Source: an uncultured Muribaculum sp. (GTDB lineage: Bacteria > Bacteroidota > Bacteroidia > Bacteroidales > Muribaculaceae). Taken from it: a stretch of DNA of 5,794 bases. The DNA lies in assembly GCA_947573015.1 (NCBI GenBank), contig CANPDS010000171.1:1-5794 (forward strand), written 5' to 3'. This document shows positions 1-5,794 of this stretch, in pieces. A program made the translations under genes and the position numbers. The first letter of the stretch is position 1; every line of letters begins with the position of its first letter. The notes below the pieces were generated by a model that was given only the letters and a program-made list of their open reading frames with translations, was not told the origin of the DNA and made no database searches.

Positions 1-1
1 T

Positions 2-55
2 TAAGATTTCATCAGGCAGTTCTAGCCAGCGATGTTTATGATTGATTATCGGCAT
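2..55 (-). CDS. Possible start of a divergent gene (partial, 18 codons, unrecognised)
   Basis: Read on the minus strand, an ATG at 55-53 opens a frame that stays open to the left edge and encodes MPIINHKHRWLELPDEIL. The frame is also open upstream of this ATG as far as a stop at 115-113, but no other ATG lies in it. The peptide has a plausible soluble-protein composition, and regulators or enzymes are often divergent from a susC gene. Eighteen codons are too few to name a family, and such a run can occur by chance. On the plus strand, frame 1 is also open from the edge to a TGA at 43-45, so this stretch could instead be the tail of a plus-strand gene. Confidence 0.25.
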   Translation of the reverse strand, partial: MPIINHKHRWLELPDEIL

Positions 56-182
56 TGCATGTGTTATCAAGAACGTTGTCTGCAATTTTTTGTCTCCGGG
101 TCTCTCTTTCGTTTATCATATGTTTTTTCGGACACAAAAAATATGGGACTCCATGCATCCCTGCAATCTCTGCATGTCTTAT
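56..182. repeat. 12-bp imperfect direct repeat flanking the putative promoter
   Basis: TGCATGTGTTAT at 56-67 and TGCATGTCTTAT at 171-182 match at 11 of 12 positions, with starts 115 bp apart. The core hexamer TGCATG also occurs inverted as CATGCA at 152-157, forming a 6-bp inverted pair with 171-176 around a 13-nt loop. Three copies of a hexamer within about 130 bp upstream of a PUL operon could be binding sites for a regulator such as a HTCS, SusR-like or LacI-type protein. They could also be chance; no regulator gene is visible to support the link. Confidence 0.3.
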
Positions 183-190
183 AGCCAACT

Positions 191-206
191 TATTAATCAA
201 TTAATA
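191..206. promoter_or_regulatory. Perfect AT-rich palindrome ahead of the susC-like start codon
   Basis: TATTAAT-CA-ATTAATA is a 7-bp perfect inverted repeat with a 2-bp centre, ending 22 bp before the ATG at 229. Its symmetry and position in the presumed leader suit a dimeric repressor site or a sequence that influences translation initiation. It is made only of A and T apart from its centre, in an AT-rich background, so chance is a real possibility. As RNA the hairpin would be weak, with a 2-nt loop and no GC pairs, and it lacks the features of an intrinsic terminator. Confidence 0.35.
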
Positions 207-228
207 TTTACTTAAACAAAACTCTTGC

Positions 229-2370
229 ATGAAGAACATTTGTTTCCAGATGAATCGGAAGGCTTGGATCGTTGCCCTGATGGTCCTGTGTCTTTCTTTC
301 CCGGCTCTTGCACAGAAAATTACCGTGACTGGTACAGTGACTGACAAGACCGGCGAACCCCTTATCGGGGCGAGCGTGCTGGCAAAGGGCACGCAGCAGG
401 GTACGGCTACCGACTTCGATGGCAATTACACCATCAGCGTGGAGTCAAACGCTATCCTTGTATTTTCCTATGTAGGCTACGACTCGCAGGACATCGCCGT
501 AAACGGGCGCACCTCGATCAATGTCGTGCTTCAGGAAAACTCTGTTATGCTCAACGAGGTGGTTGCCATTGGCTACGGTACCGTCAAGAAGAGCGATGCA
601 ACCGGCGCTGTGTCGGCAATCAAGCCCTCTGAGGTACAGGCCGGACTGTCGACTTCGGCTCAGGATCTTCTTGTGGGCCGGTCGCCTGGTGTGGTAGTCA
701 CCACTGCCGGTGGACAGCCGGAAGGTAAGGCGAATATCCAGATTCGTGGTGGCGCCTCACTGTCGGCATCAAACGAGCCTCTTATCGTGATCGACGGTGT
801 GCCTATGGACACACGTGAACTTAAAGGATCATCCAATCCCCTTTCACTGGTGAATCCTGAGAGCATCGAGTCGATGACAATCCTTAAGGATGCATCAGCA
901 ACCGCTATCTTCGGTAGCCGAGCATCAAACGGTGTGATCATCATCACCACCAAGAAGGGTACATCGGGCGCTCCCACAGTCAACTTCTCGGCCAACATGT
1001 ACATCAACACTCCGCGTAATTACATGGACATGATGAATGCAGATCAGTTCCGCAATTTCATCATCAGCAACTACGGCGAGGGTACATCGCAGGCTAAGGC
1101 ACTCGGCAACGCCAACACAGACTGGCAGAAGCAGGTGCTCCGCACCACCGTCAGCTCCGACTACAGCCTCAGCGTTGGTGGTACATATGGCGTGCTCCCC
1201 TATCGTGTGTCGGTAAGCTATACCAACAACAATGGTATCGTTAACACTACCAAGATGGACCGTGCGACTTTCGGCCTCAATCTTTCACCGAAATTCTTCA
1301 ACGGCCTACTTTCTGTAAATGCCAATCTCCGTGGTGCGTATATCAACAACCGCTTCTACGATGAATCGGCTCTTGGCAGTGCGGTAAGTTTCAACCCGAC
1401 TCTTCCTGTCTATGCTCCCGACGGCAACATATTCCTTAACTATACCACATACTCCGGAACAGGCGTTGCCGGACCTGAATCGACCGGTTCGAGCATCAAT
1501 ACTCTGAAGGCGCTCAACCCAGTGTCGCTTATCAAGGAGTACGACTCTCAGTCGAAGGTATACCAGTCGATCGGTAATCTCCAGATCGACGGCGCTCTTC
1601 CTTGGCTTAAGGAACTCCATGCCAACCTCAACCTTGGCTACGACGTGTCTCGCTCAAATGTCGACAATATCAACAATGCATATTCTCCGGCCTCATGGAA
1701 GAACGGCTCTGATCTACCATATGTAAAAGGTATAGGTGCTGATGGCGGCGAGGTCGACATGCTCATCCCTACTGGCCAGCTCGCCAATCTTCCCAAGGAT
1801 TATTTCATCAAGTCGACACGCGACGGACAGGGACGCACATTCCACGAACATCAGGTGCGTGTGAACCTCCTTCTCGATTTCTACCTTAATTATAAGAAGG
1901 AATTTGATGCCATCTCATCCAGCCTTGATGTTACCGCAGGTTATTCATGGCAGAAATTCCGTAGCCAGGGTAACAGCTATACCCGCATCAACACCGGTGA
2001 CTATGCCGGCTTCCAGGCTTATCCTACAAGCTATTATCGCAACGACCTCGCTCTCGTGAGCTTCTTCGGACGTCTCAACTATGGTTTCAAGGATAAATAT
2101 CTTCTCACAGTTACAGTACGCCGCGACGGTACATCGCGCTTCTCTCCCGATCATCGTTGGGGTACATTCCCATCAGTGGCTCTGGCATGGCGTCTGATCG
2201 ATGAAAACTTCATGGCATCGCTTCGTCCGGTGCTTTCCGACCTCAAGCTACGCGTCGGATATGGTATAACCGGTCAGCAGGATCTCGGCGACGACTTCTT
2301 CCCATATCTGCCGGTATATATCATAGGCAACAATGGCAACCGTGAGCCAAACACTACCTCTTATTCCTGA
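229..2370 (+). CDS. SusC/RagA-family TonB-linked outer membrane transporter, N-terminal part (frameshifted)
   Basis: This is the first part of a SusC-type transporter that imports oligosaccharides across the outer membrane using TonB energy. The first ATG gives a signal peptide: positive residues at K2, R10 and K11, a hydrophobic stretch at about 12-24, and cleavage after ALA at residue 28. M8 is an alternative start. A carboxypeptidase-regulatory-like domain follows (about 33-104, with GEPLIGASV and the TDFDGNY motif). Next come a TonB-box-like segment (LNEVVAIGYG, 108-117), then the plug with VIDGVPMD (187-194) and the SusC signature KDASATAIFGSRASNGV (220-236). Barrel sequence continues to YGITGQQD (678-685) and DDFFPYLPVY. 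No STN domain precedes the regulatory-like domain, so control through an anti-sigma factor is unlikely. The frame stops at TGA 2368-2370 after 713 residues, while family members have about 1000. The rest of the barrel lies in the next frame, so this is one broken gene. The family call is secure; functionality is doubtful. Confidence 0.93.
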   Translation: MKNICFQMNRKAWIVALMVLCLSFPALAQKITVTGTVTDKTGEPLIGASVLAKGTQQGTATDFDGNYTISVESNAILVFSYVGYDSQDIAVNGRTSINVVLQENSVMLNEVVAIGYGTVKKSDATGAVSAIKPSEVQAGLSTSAQDLLVGRSPGVVVTTAGGQPEGKANIQIRGGASLSASNEPLIVIDGVPMDTRELKGSSNPLSLVNPESIESMTILKDASATAIFGSRASNGVIIITTKKGTSGAPTVNFSANMYINTPRNYMDMMNADQFRNFIISNYGEGTSQAKALGNANTDWQKQVLRTTVSSDYSLSVGGTYGVLPYRVSVSYTNNNGIVNTTKMDRATFGLNLSPKFFNGLLSVNANLRGAYINNRFYDESALGSAVSFNPTLPVYAPDGNIFLNYTTYSGTGVAGPESTGSSINTLKALNPVSLIKEYDSQSKVYQSIGNLQIDGALPWLKELHANLNLGYDVSRSNVDNINNAYSPASWKNGSDLPYVKGIGADGGEVDMLIPTGQLANLPKDYFIKSTRDGQGRTFHEHQVRVNLLLDFYLNYKKEFDAISSSLDVTAGYSWQKFRSQGNSYTRINTGDYAGFQAYPTSYYRNDLALVSFFGRLNYGFKDKYLLTVTVRRDGTSRFSPDHRWGTFPSVALAWRLIDENFMASLRPVLSDLKLRVGYGITGQQDLGDDFFPYLPVYIIGNNGNREPNTTSYS
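2327..2370 (+). other. Frame change within the susC-like gene (+1 shift window)
   Basis: Plus-strand frame 2 is closed by a TAG at 2324-2326 and is open from 2327 onward. Frame 1 is closed by the TGA at 2368-2370. SusC homology runs in frame 1 before this interval and in frame 2 after it, so the change must lie here. It corresponds to one surplus base, or two missing, relative to an intact gene. Removing one base restores a 1053-residue protein, a normal SusC length. No homopolymer longer than three occurs in the interval, so simple slippage is not an obvious cause. A GGCAAC direct repeat (2326-2331 and 2335-2340) sits at its left end. The last frame-1 codons are TCC TGA, and skipping the T at 2368 continues as Glu-Ala-Met-Arg. 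Confidence 0.9.
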
Positions 2371-3391
2371 GGCTATGCGCAACTACTATGGTTCAGACTA
2401 TGGATTTATAAATGTCATCAAGCCTGCTGGTTTCAATCCTGAGATCAAATGGGAGGAGACACATACATGGAACGTAGGTGTTGACTTCGGGCTCTTCAAC
2501 AACCGTATCAACGGTAGCTTCGACTTCTACAAGCGCAAGACCAAGGACCTTCTCACTTATACCACAGTGCCCGCAGGATCCAACCTCACCAATGCGCTCA
2601 ATATGAACATCGGCGACCTTGAGAATACCGGTATTGAGTTTACAATCTCAACCCGTCCTATCGTGACACAGGATCTCACATGGAGCTCTGATTTCAATAT
2701 CGCATGGAACCATAACAAGATCACCAAGCTCACCGCTGGCGACGATCCCGACTATTTCATCGCAACCGGAGGCATCTCGGCCGGTACCGGTGGTACAATC
2801 CAGGCCCACAAGGTCGGCGCTCCTGCCTACAGCTACTATGTATATCAGCAGGTATATGACCAGAACGGTGATCCTATCGAGGGACAGTATGTCGACCGCA
2901 ATGGCGACGGCCAGATCACAGAAGCCGACAAATACCTCTACCATAGCCGCGACCCGAAAGTGGTGCTCACATGGAACAATACTGTGAACTATAAGAATTG
3001 GGACTTCGGCATCGTGCTCCGCGCCAACATCGGCAACTGGGTGTACAATGATTTCGAGGCTGCCAACGTAAGCAAGTCATCCACAGCGTCAGTGCCTCTG
3101 AGCAATCTCATGGCCAACCGCTTCCTCTTCAACGATCTCGGCGTGAAGGGTGTGCAGAGCGACTATTTCGTGCGCAACGCATCATTCCTGCGCTGTGACA
3201 ACATCACCGTTGGCTACACATGGCCTTCGTTGCTCAACAACGCCCTCCGTCTCCGTCTTTATGGAGCCGTACAGAATCCTTTCGTCATCACCAAGTACAA
3301 TGGTCTTGATCCTGAGGTATTCTCTGGTATCGACAATGGCGTATATCCGCGTCCTATCACCGTATCGATGGGCGTAGTAGCTACTTTCTAA
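2333..3391 (+). CDS. SusC/RagA-family transporter, C-terminal part (frameshifted continuation)
   Basis: This frame carries the last third of the same transporter barrel. The family-typical sequence starts near GFNPEIKWEETHTWNVG, followed by NRINGSFDFYKRKTKDLL, VPAGSNLTNALN and IGDLENTGIEF. Further on come DRNGDGQITEAD (fragment residues 188-199, an EF-hand-like acidic loop common in SusC proteins) and DPKVVLTWNNT. The end, ITKYNGLDPEVFSGIDNG then VYPRPITVSMGVVATF, has the terminal aromatic expected for outer membrane insertion. The ATG at 2333 is only the first in this open frame. It overlaps the upstream frame by 38 bp, has no signal peptide and is very unlikely to be a real start. Treat this as the 3' portion of the gene beginning at 229, with about 340 residues after the break. 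The susD-like gene follows 21 bp later. Confidence 0.92.
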   Translation: MATVSQTLPLIPEAMRNYYGSDYGFINVIKPAGFNPEIKWEETHTWNVGVDFGLFNNRINGSFDFYKRKTKDLLTYTTVPAGSNLTNALNMNIGDLENTGIEFTISTRPIVTQDLTWSSDFNIAWNHNKITKLTAGDDPDYFIATGGISAGTGGTIQAHKVGAPAYSYYVYQQVYDQNGDPIEGQYVDRNGDGQITEADKYLYHSRDPKVVLTWNNTVNYKNWDFGIVLRANIGNWVYNDFEAANVSKSSTASVPLSNLMANRFLFNDLGVKGVQSDYFVRNASFLRCDNITVGYTWPSLLNNALRLRLYGAVQNPFVITKYNGLDPEVFSGIDNGVYPRPITVSMGVVATF

Positions 3392-3412
3392 TTTCTTAAA
3401 GGCTATTAAATC

Positions 3413-4996
3413 ATGAAATTAAATAAGATTAAATATACTGTCCTCGCATGTGCCGCCCTCACTGTTGGTGCTACATCCTGCACTGGTGACCTCGACATCA
3501 CGCCAAAGGATCCGAGCAAGAGCACCGATCTCACCACGGGTATCGAGTACTATGGCTACTTTGCACAGATATATGCCGGTCTGACAATTGCCGGTGTCAA
3601 CAATAATTCCGACATCTCCGTTGACGACGGTGGCGCCGGTGTCTACACCCGTCAGCTCTGGAATCTTCAGGAGCTCCCCACTGATGAGGCTTTCATCGGT
3701 AAGAATTGGAACGACGCAGGTATCGACGAGCTCGACTACTGTACATGGAGCCCTGACAACCACTGGCTCTATGAGGCTATGTCGCGATTCACATTCGAGA
3801 TCAATCTTTGCAATGAGTTCCTTCGCACTATCGACAATGCCGCCAATGTAACCAATCCCATCCCTGCTGATGAAATCGCTCTGATGAAGCGTGAGGTACG
3901 TGTGGTACGCGCTCTTGCATACTACCACATGATGGACTGCTTCGGTCGTGGACCGTGGACTACTGAAGAATCGCAGATAGGCGTCACTCCTCCTACCGAG
4001 ACACGCGAACAGATGTTCCCTAAAGTAGTGGCAGATCTTGAGGATGCCATCAATGGTGGTATTCCCAATGCTTCGCAGCAGGTGTATGGTCGCGTTAGCC
4101 GCGAAGGCGCACTTATGCTTCTTGCCAAGCTTTATCTTAATGCAGAGGTATATACCGGCACTCCTATGTACGATAAGTGTGCAACCGCCTGCCAGGAGAT
4201 TCTCAAGACCATCAACACTCTTGTAGGTGAGAACGATGGTAAGGAGTACAAATATCTGTTCTGCGCAACCAACGACCGTTATGCCCGTGGAGGTGAGATA
4301 CTTTGGGCTATACCTCAGGACAACTCGTATACCCAGAGCTACGGCGGTACAACTTATCTTGGTATGGGTGCCTATAATGCCAACATCGATGCCAACCTTC
4401 AGAAGCGTCTCGGTATCGACGGAACAGGCTGGGGTGGTCCGCGCGTGCGTCCCGATCTCGGCAGTGCTCTTACAAAGAACGATGCCCGCTGGTTGTTCTG
4501 GGACGAAGGCCTGAGCAACGATCTCCACGAGATAGGCGACTGGGGCATGCCCGGTGGTTCCGGCCTGATGTGTATCAAATATGTCTACACTCCTGAGGAG
4601 AATTATTACAATACCGACGGTTCAGTCAAGGTCAACACATTCAACTCCGCCGATTTCCCTCTATTCCGTCTTGCTGACACATTCCTGATGCTCGCCGAGT
4701 GTCAGCTTAAGGGCGTGAACTGCAATGGACAGAGCTATTTCGACCGTGTGCGTGCACGTGCCGGCATGTCGCCTGTGGCCCTCAATGCCGACAATCTTCT
4801 CACTGAGCGTATGCGTGAGCTTTACTGGGAAGGACACCGCCGCTCCGACCTTATCCGTTTCGGTCAGTTCACTACAAAGAATTGGTCATGGAAAGGTGGT
4901 GTGGAGTATGGCGTCGGATCTATCCCCGCTACCCGCGAACTCTTTGCTATTCCTACTCAGTATGTGTCAACTCTCGGTCAGAACCCCGGCTATTAA
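3413..4996 (+). CDS. SusD/RagB-family nutrient-binding outer membrane lipoprotein
   Basis: This is the partner of the SusC-type transporter. SusD proteins are surface lipoproteins that bind glycan and close over the SusC barrel like a lid. The 527-residue length is normal for the family (B. thetaiotaomicron SusD has about 550). The N-terminus is a lipoprotein signal peptide with lipobox ATSC, the lipidated cysteine being C23, followed by GDLDITP, a typical SusD opening. The conserved helix VRALAYYHMMDCFG lies at 165-178, a TPR-like segment SREGALMLLAKLYLNAE at 229-245, and FRLADTFLMLAEC at 418-430. The C-terminal hallmarks are RMRELYWEGHRRSDLIRFG (466-484) and FAIPTQYVSTLGQNPGY, where NPGY at the end is characteristic. 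The gene is intact. It lies 21 bp after the susC-like stop and 21 bp before the next gene, consistent with one operon. The start is the first ATG and gives the signal peptide; A/T-rich sequence with a weak AAAGG (3398-3402) precedes it. The ligand cannot be read from the sequence. Confidence 0.96.
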   Translation: MKLNKIKYTVLACAALTVGATSCTGDLDITPKDPSKSTDLTTGIEYYGYFAQIYAGLTIAGVNNNSDISVDDGGAGVYTRQLWNLQELPTDEAFIGKNWNDAGIDELDYCTWSPDNHWLYEAMSRFTFEINLCNEFLRTIDNAANVTNPIPADEIALMKREVRVVRALAYYHMMDCFGRGPWTTEESQIGVTPPTETREQMFPKVVADLEDAINGGIPNASQQVYGRVSREGALMLLAKLYLNAEVYTGTPMYDKCATACQEILKTINTLVGENDGKEYKYLFCATNDRYARGGEILWAIPQDNSYTQSYGGTTYLGMGAYNANIDANLQKRLGIDGTGWGGPRVRPDLGSALTKNDARWLFWDEGLSNDLHEIGDWGMPGGSGLMCIKYVYTPEENYYNTDGSVKVNTFNSADFPLFRLADTFLMLAECQLKGVNCNGQSYFDRVRARAGMSPVALNADNLLTERMRELYWEGHRRSDLIRFGQFTTKNWSWKGGVEYGVGSIPATRELFAIPTQYVSTLGQNPGY

Positions 4997-5017
4997 TTTA
5001 TCGTAATATAAGAAATT

Positions 5018-5794
5018 ATGAAAAAGATACTATCATATCTTGCTTTCGCTGCCGTCGCCATGGGCATGACCGCCTGCTCTGACGACACCGAACCCAAGGC
5101 AACATATCCCACCAATTCGAATTTCCTCAACATACCTGTAATGGCCAATCAGACGATTGTGCTGGAGACTGCCGGTAATGTTGACTTTACGCTCTCTCAG
5201 CCTGATTATGGCGTGGCACTGGTGCCGGACTATACTCTTCAGATCTCGTTCGACCCCAACTTCGAAAAGACTCCGACCGAGTTGGGCACATATACAGCCT
5301 CTCTCGTATATGATCAGACCAAAGAACGTGCTTTCTATCAGCTTCCCAACCCTTCGCAGAGTGCATCGTTCTCCGTGAAGGCCAAGGATATTGCCGATGG
5401 CCTTTCAGCGATGTTCGGCTATGATGATCTGGAGCAGTATAAGGGACGCGAGAATCTCGTGTACAGTGGCCCGCTTTACTGTCGTGTGCTCTCCAGCCTT
5501 CCTACGGCCAATCCAGGTACATTCGACAAATATTCAATCCTGTCCAACGTGGTCACCCTCGCCATGGTGAAAGGCTACCCCACGGTGCGTCAGCCAGGCT
5601 TTATCTATCTTGTAGGTGCCCCAGAGGGATGGGTTGGCCCGGAAGAGTCCAATGCCGAGCACTATCAGGATTGGATGCTATTGGAGAATAAGGATGCTAT
5701 TGACTCACAGGTTTACTATGGTACATTCGATATTCCTGCCGACAAATTCCAGTTCCGCTTCTATACCGCTCTTAGCGGCTGGGATGCCGGTGAT
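5018..5794 (+). CDS. SusE/SusF-like surface glycan-binding lipoprotein (partial, 3' end beyond window)
   Basis: The frame opens at ATG 5018 and stays open for 259 codons to the right edge, with no stop. The start encodes a lipoprotein signal peptide with lipobox MTAC and lipidated C20. SDDTE follows at once; such an acidic stretch after the cysteine is the known Bacteroidota lipoprotein export signal, so the protein is probably on the cell surface. Residues of about 25-130 look beta-rich and suit the N-terminal domain of SusE/SusF proteins. From about residue 190, PGFIYLVGAPEGWVG followed by DWMLLENKD and FDIPADKFQFRFY resembles the repeated starch-binding-type beta-sandwich of that family, with W205 a possible sugar-stacking residue. 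Position 21 bp after a susD-like gene fits the susCDE order. SusE/F proteins bind glycan without enzymatic activity. A different surface glycan-binding protein family is the alternative. Missing C-terminal domains cannot be judged here. Confidence 0.8.
   Translation, partial: MKKILSYLAFAAVAMGMTACSDDTEPKATYPTNSNFLNIPVMANQTIVLETAGNVDFTLSQPDYGVALVPDYTLQISFDPNFEKTPTELGTYTASLVYDQTKERAFYQLPNPSQSASFSVKAKDIADGLSAMFGYDDLEQYKGRENLVYSGPLYCRVLSSLPTANPGTFDKYSILSNVVTLAMVKGYPTVRQPGFIYLVGAPEGWVGPEESNAEHYQDWMLLENKDAIDSQVYYGTFDIPADKFQFRFYTALSGWDAGD

Larger units (their letters stand above)
56..228 (+). promoter_or_regulatory. Upstream regulatory region and leader of the susC-like operon
   Basis: This non-coding stretch is visibly richer in A and T than the genes and should carry the operon promoter and 5' leader. 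The Bacteroides promoter consensus is TTTG, about 19-21 bp, then TAnnTTTG. No exact match is present. The nearest -7 candidate is TATGTTTT at 119-126, one base off. The only TTTG (89-92) lies 26 bp before it, which is too far, so the promoter is not firmly located. If that -7 is used, the leader would be about 95 nt. The 30 bases before the start codon are A/T-rich without a Shine-Dalgarno motif, as is usual for Bacteroidota translation starts. Confidence 0.45.

Noticed and set aside
152..176. Inverted pair CATGCA/TGCATG considered as an intrinsic terminator
   Set aside because: The stem is only 6 bp with a 13-nt loop and no following T-run, and it lies upstream of the operon start. It is kept only as part of a possible operator.
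1..228. An invertible promoter, as found for some Bacteroides surface loci
   Set aside because: No pair of long inverted repeats flanks the region; the only inverted matches are a 6-bp pair and a short AT palindrome.
201..425. A minus-strand frame of 74 codons overlapping the start of the susC-like gene
   Set aside because: It lies mostly opposite the signal peptide and regulatory-like domain of a clear gene and has no recognisable protein features.
3419..4528. A long antisense open frame of 369 codons across the susD-like gene
   Set aside because: The plus-strand product is an unmistakable SusD protein. The antisense frame is open only because TTA, CTA and TCA are rare in the matching register, and its translation shows no recognisable domain.
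4882..5082. A plus-strand frame spanning the susD-susE junction
   Set aside because: It overlaps the conserved SusD C-terminus and the lipoprotein signal of the next gene in another frame. The 21-bp gap leaves no room for a separate gene.
5157..5378. A plus-strand frame of 73 codons inside the susE/F-like gene
   Set aside because: The frame beginning at 5018 is open to the window edge and has a lipoprotein signal and family-like sequence, so this is an out-of-frame shadow.

Overview
The window looks like part of a polysaccharide utilisation locus (PUL) from a Bacteroidales bacterium. The evidence is a SusC/RagA-type TonB-dependent transporter followed directly by a SusD-type lipoprotein and a SusE/F-like lipoprotein. 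The non-coding sequence is AT-rich, the genes are of moderate GC, and the start codons lack strong Shine-Dalgarno motifs. The balanced GC of the genes and the style of the proteins suggest a Muribaculaceae-like gut commensal, but that family-level guess is inference.

Layout: positions 1-228 are non-coding or regulatory sequence. They may include the first 18 codons of a divergent minus-strand gene (2-55), a 12-bp imperfect direct repeat (56-67 and 171-182), a TGCATG inverted pair (152-176) and a perfect AT-rich palindrome (191-206) just ahead of the first start codon. Positions 229-3391 hold one susC-like gene broken by a single frame change between 2327 and 2370, so it appears as two overlapping reading frames (229-2370 and 2333-3391). 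An intact susD-like gene (3413-4996) follows after 21 bp. A susE/F-like gene starts at 5018 after another 21 bp and runs off the right edge.

The three genes share one strand and no terminator is visible between them, so they probably form one transcript. In the expected model the SusE/F-like and SusD-like lipoproteins sit on the cell surface and bind glycan. SusD acts as the lid of the SusC barrel, and SusC imports oligosaccharides using TonB energy. No glycoside hydrolase lies in the window, so the substrate cannot be assigned; a SusE/F-like partner is compatible with an alpha-glucan but does not prove it.

The main anomaly is the frame break in the transporter. As written, neither half could work alone: the first lacks the end of the barrel and the second lacks a signal peptide. 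A sequencing or assembly error or a recent inactivating indel is most likely. A +1 recoding event at the UCC-UGA at 2365-2370 is a remote alternative. I saw no clearly novel system; the rest is a conventional Sus-like locus.
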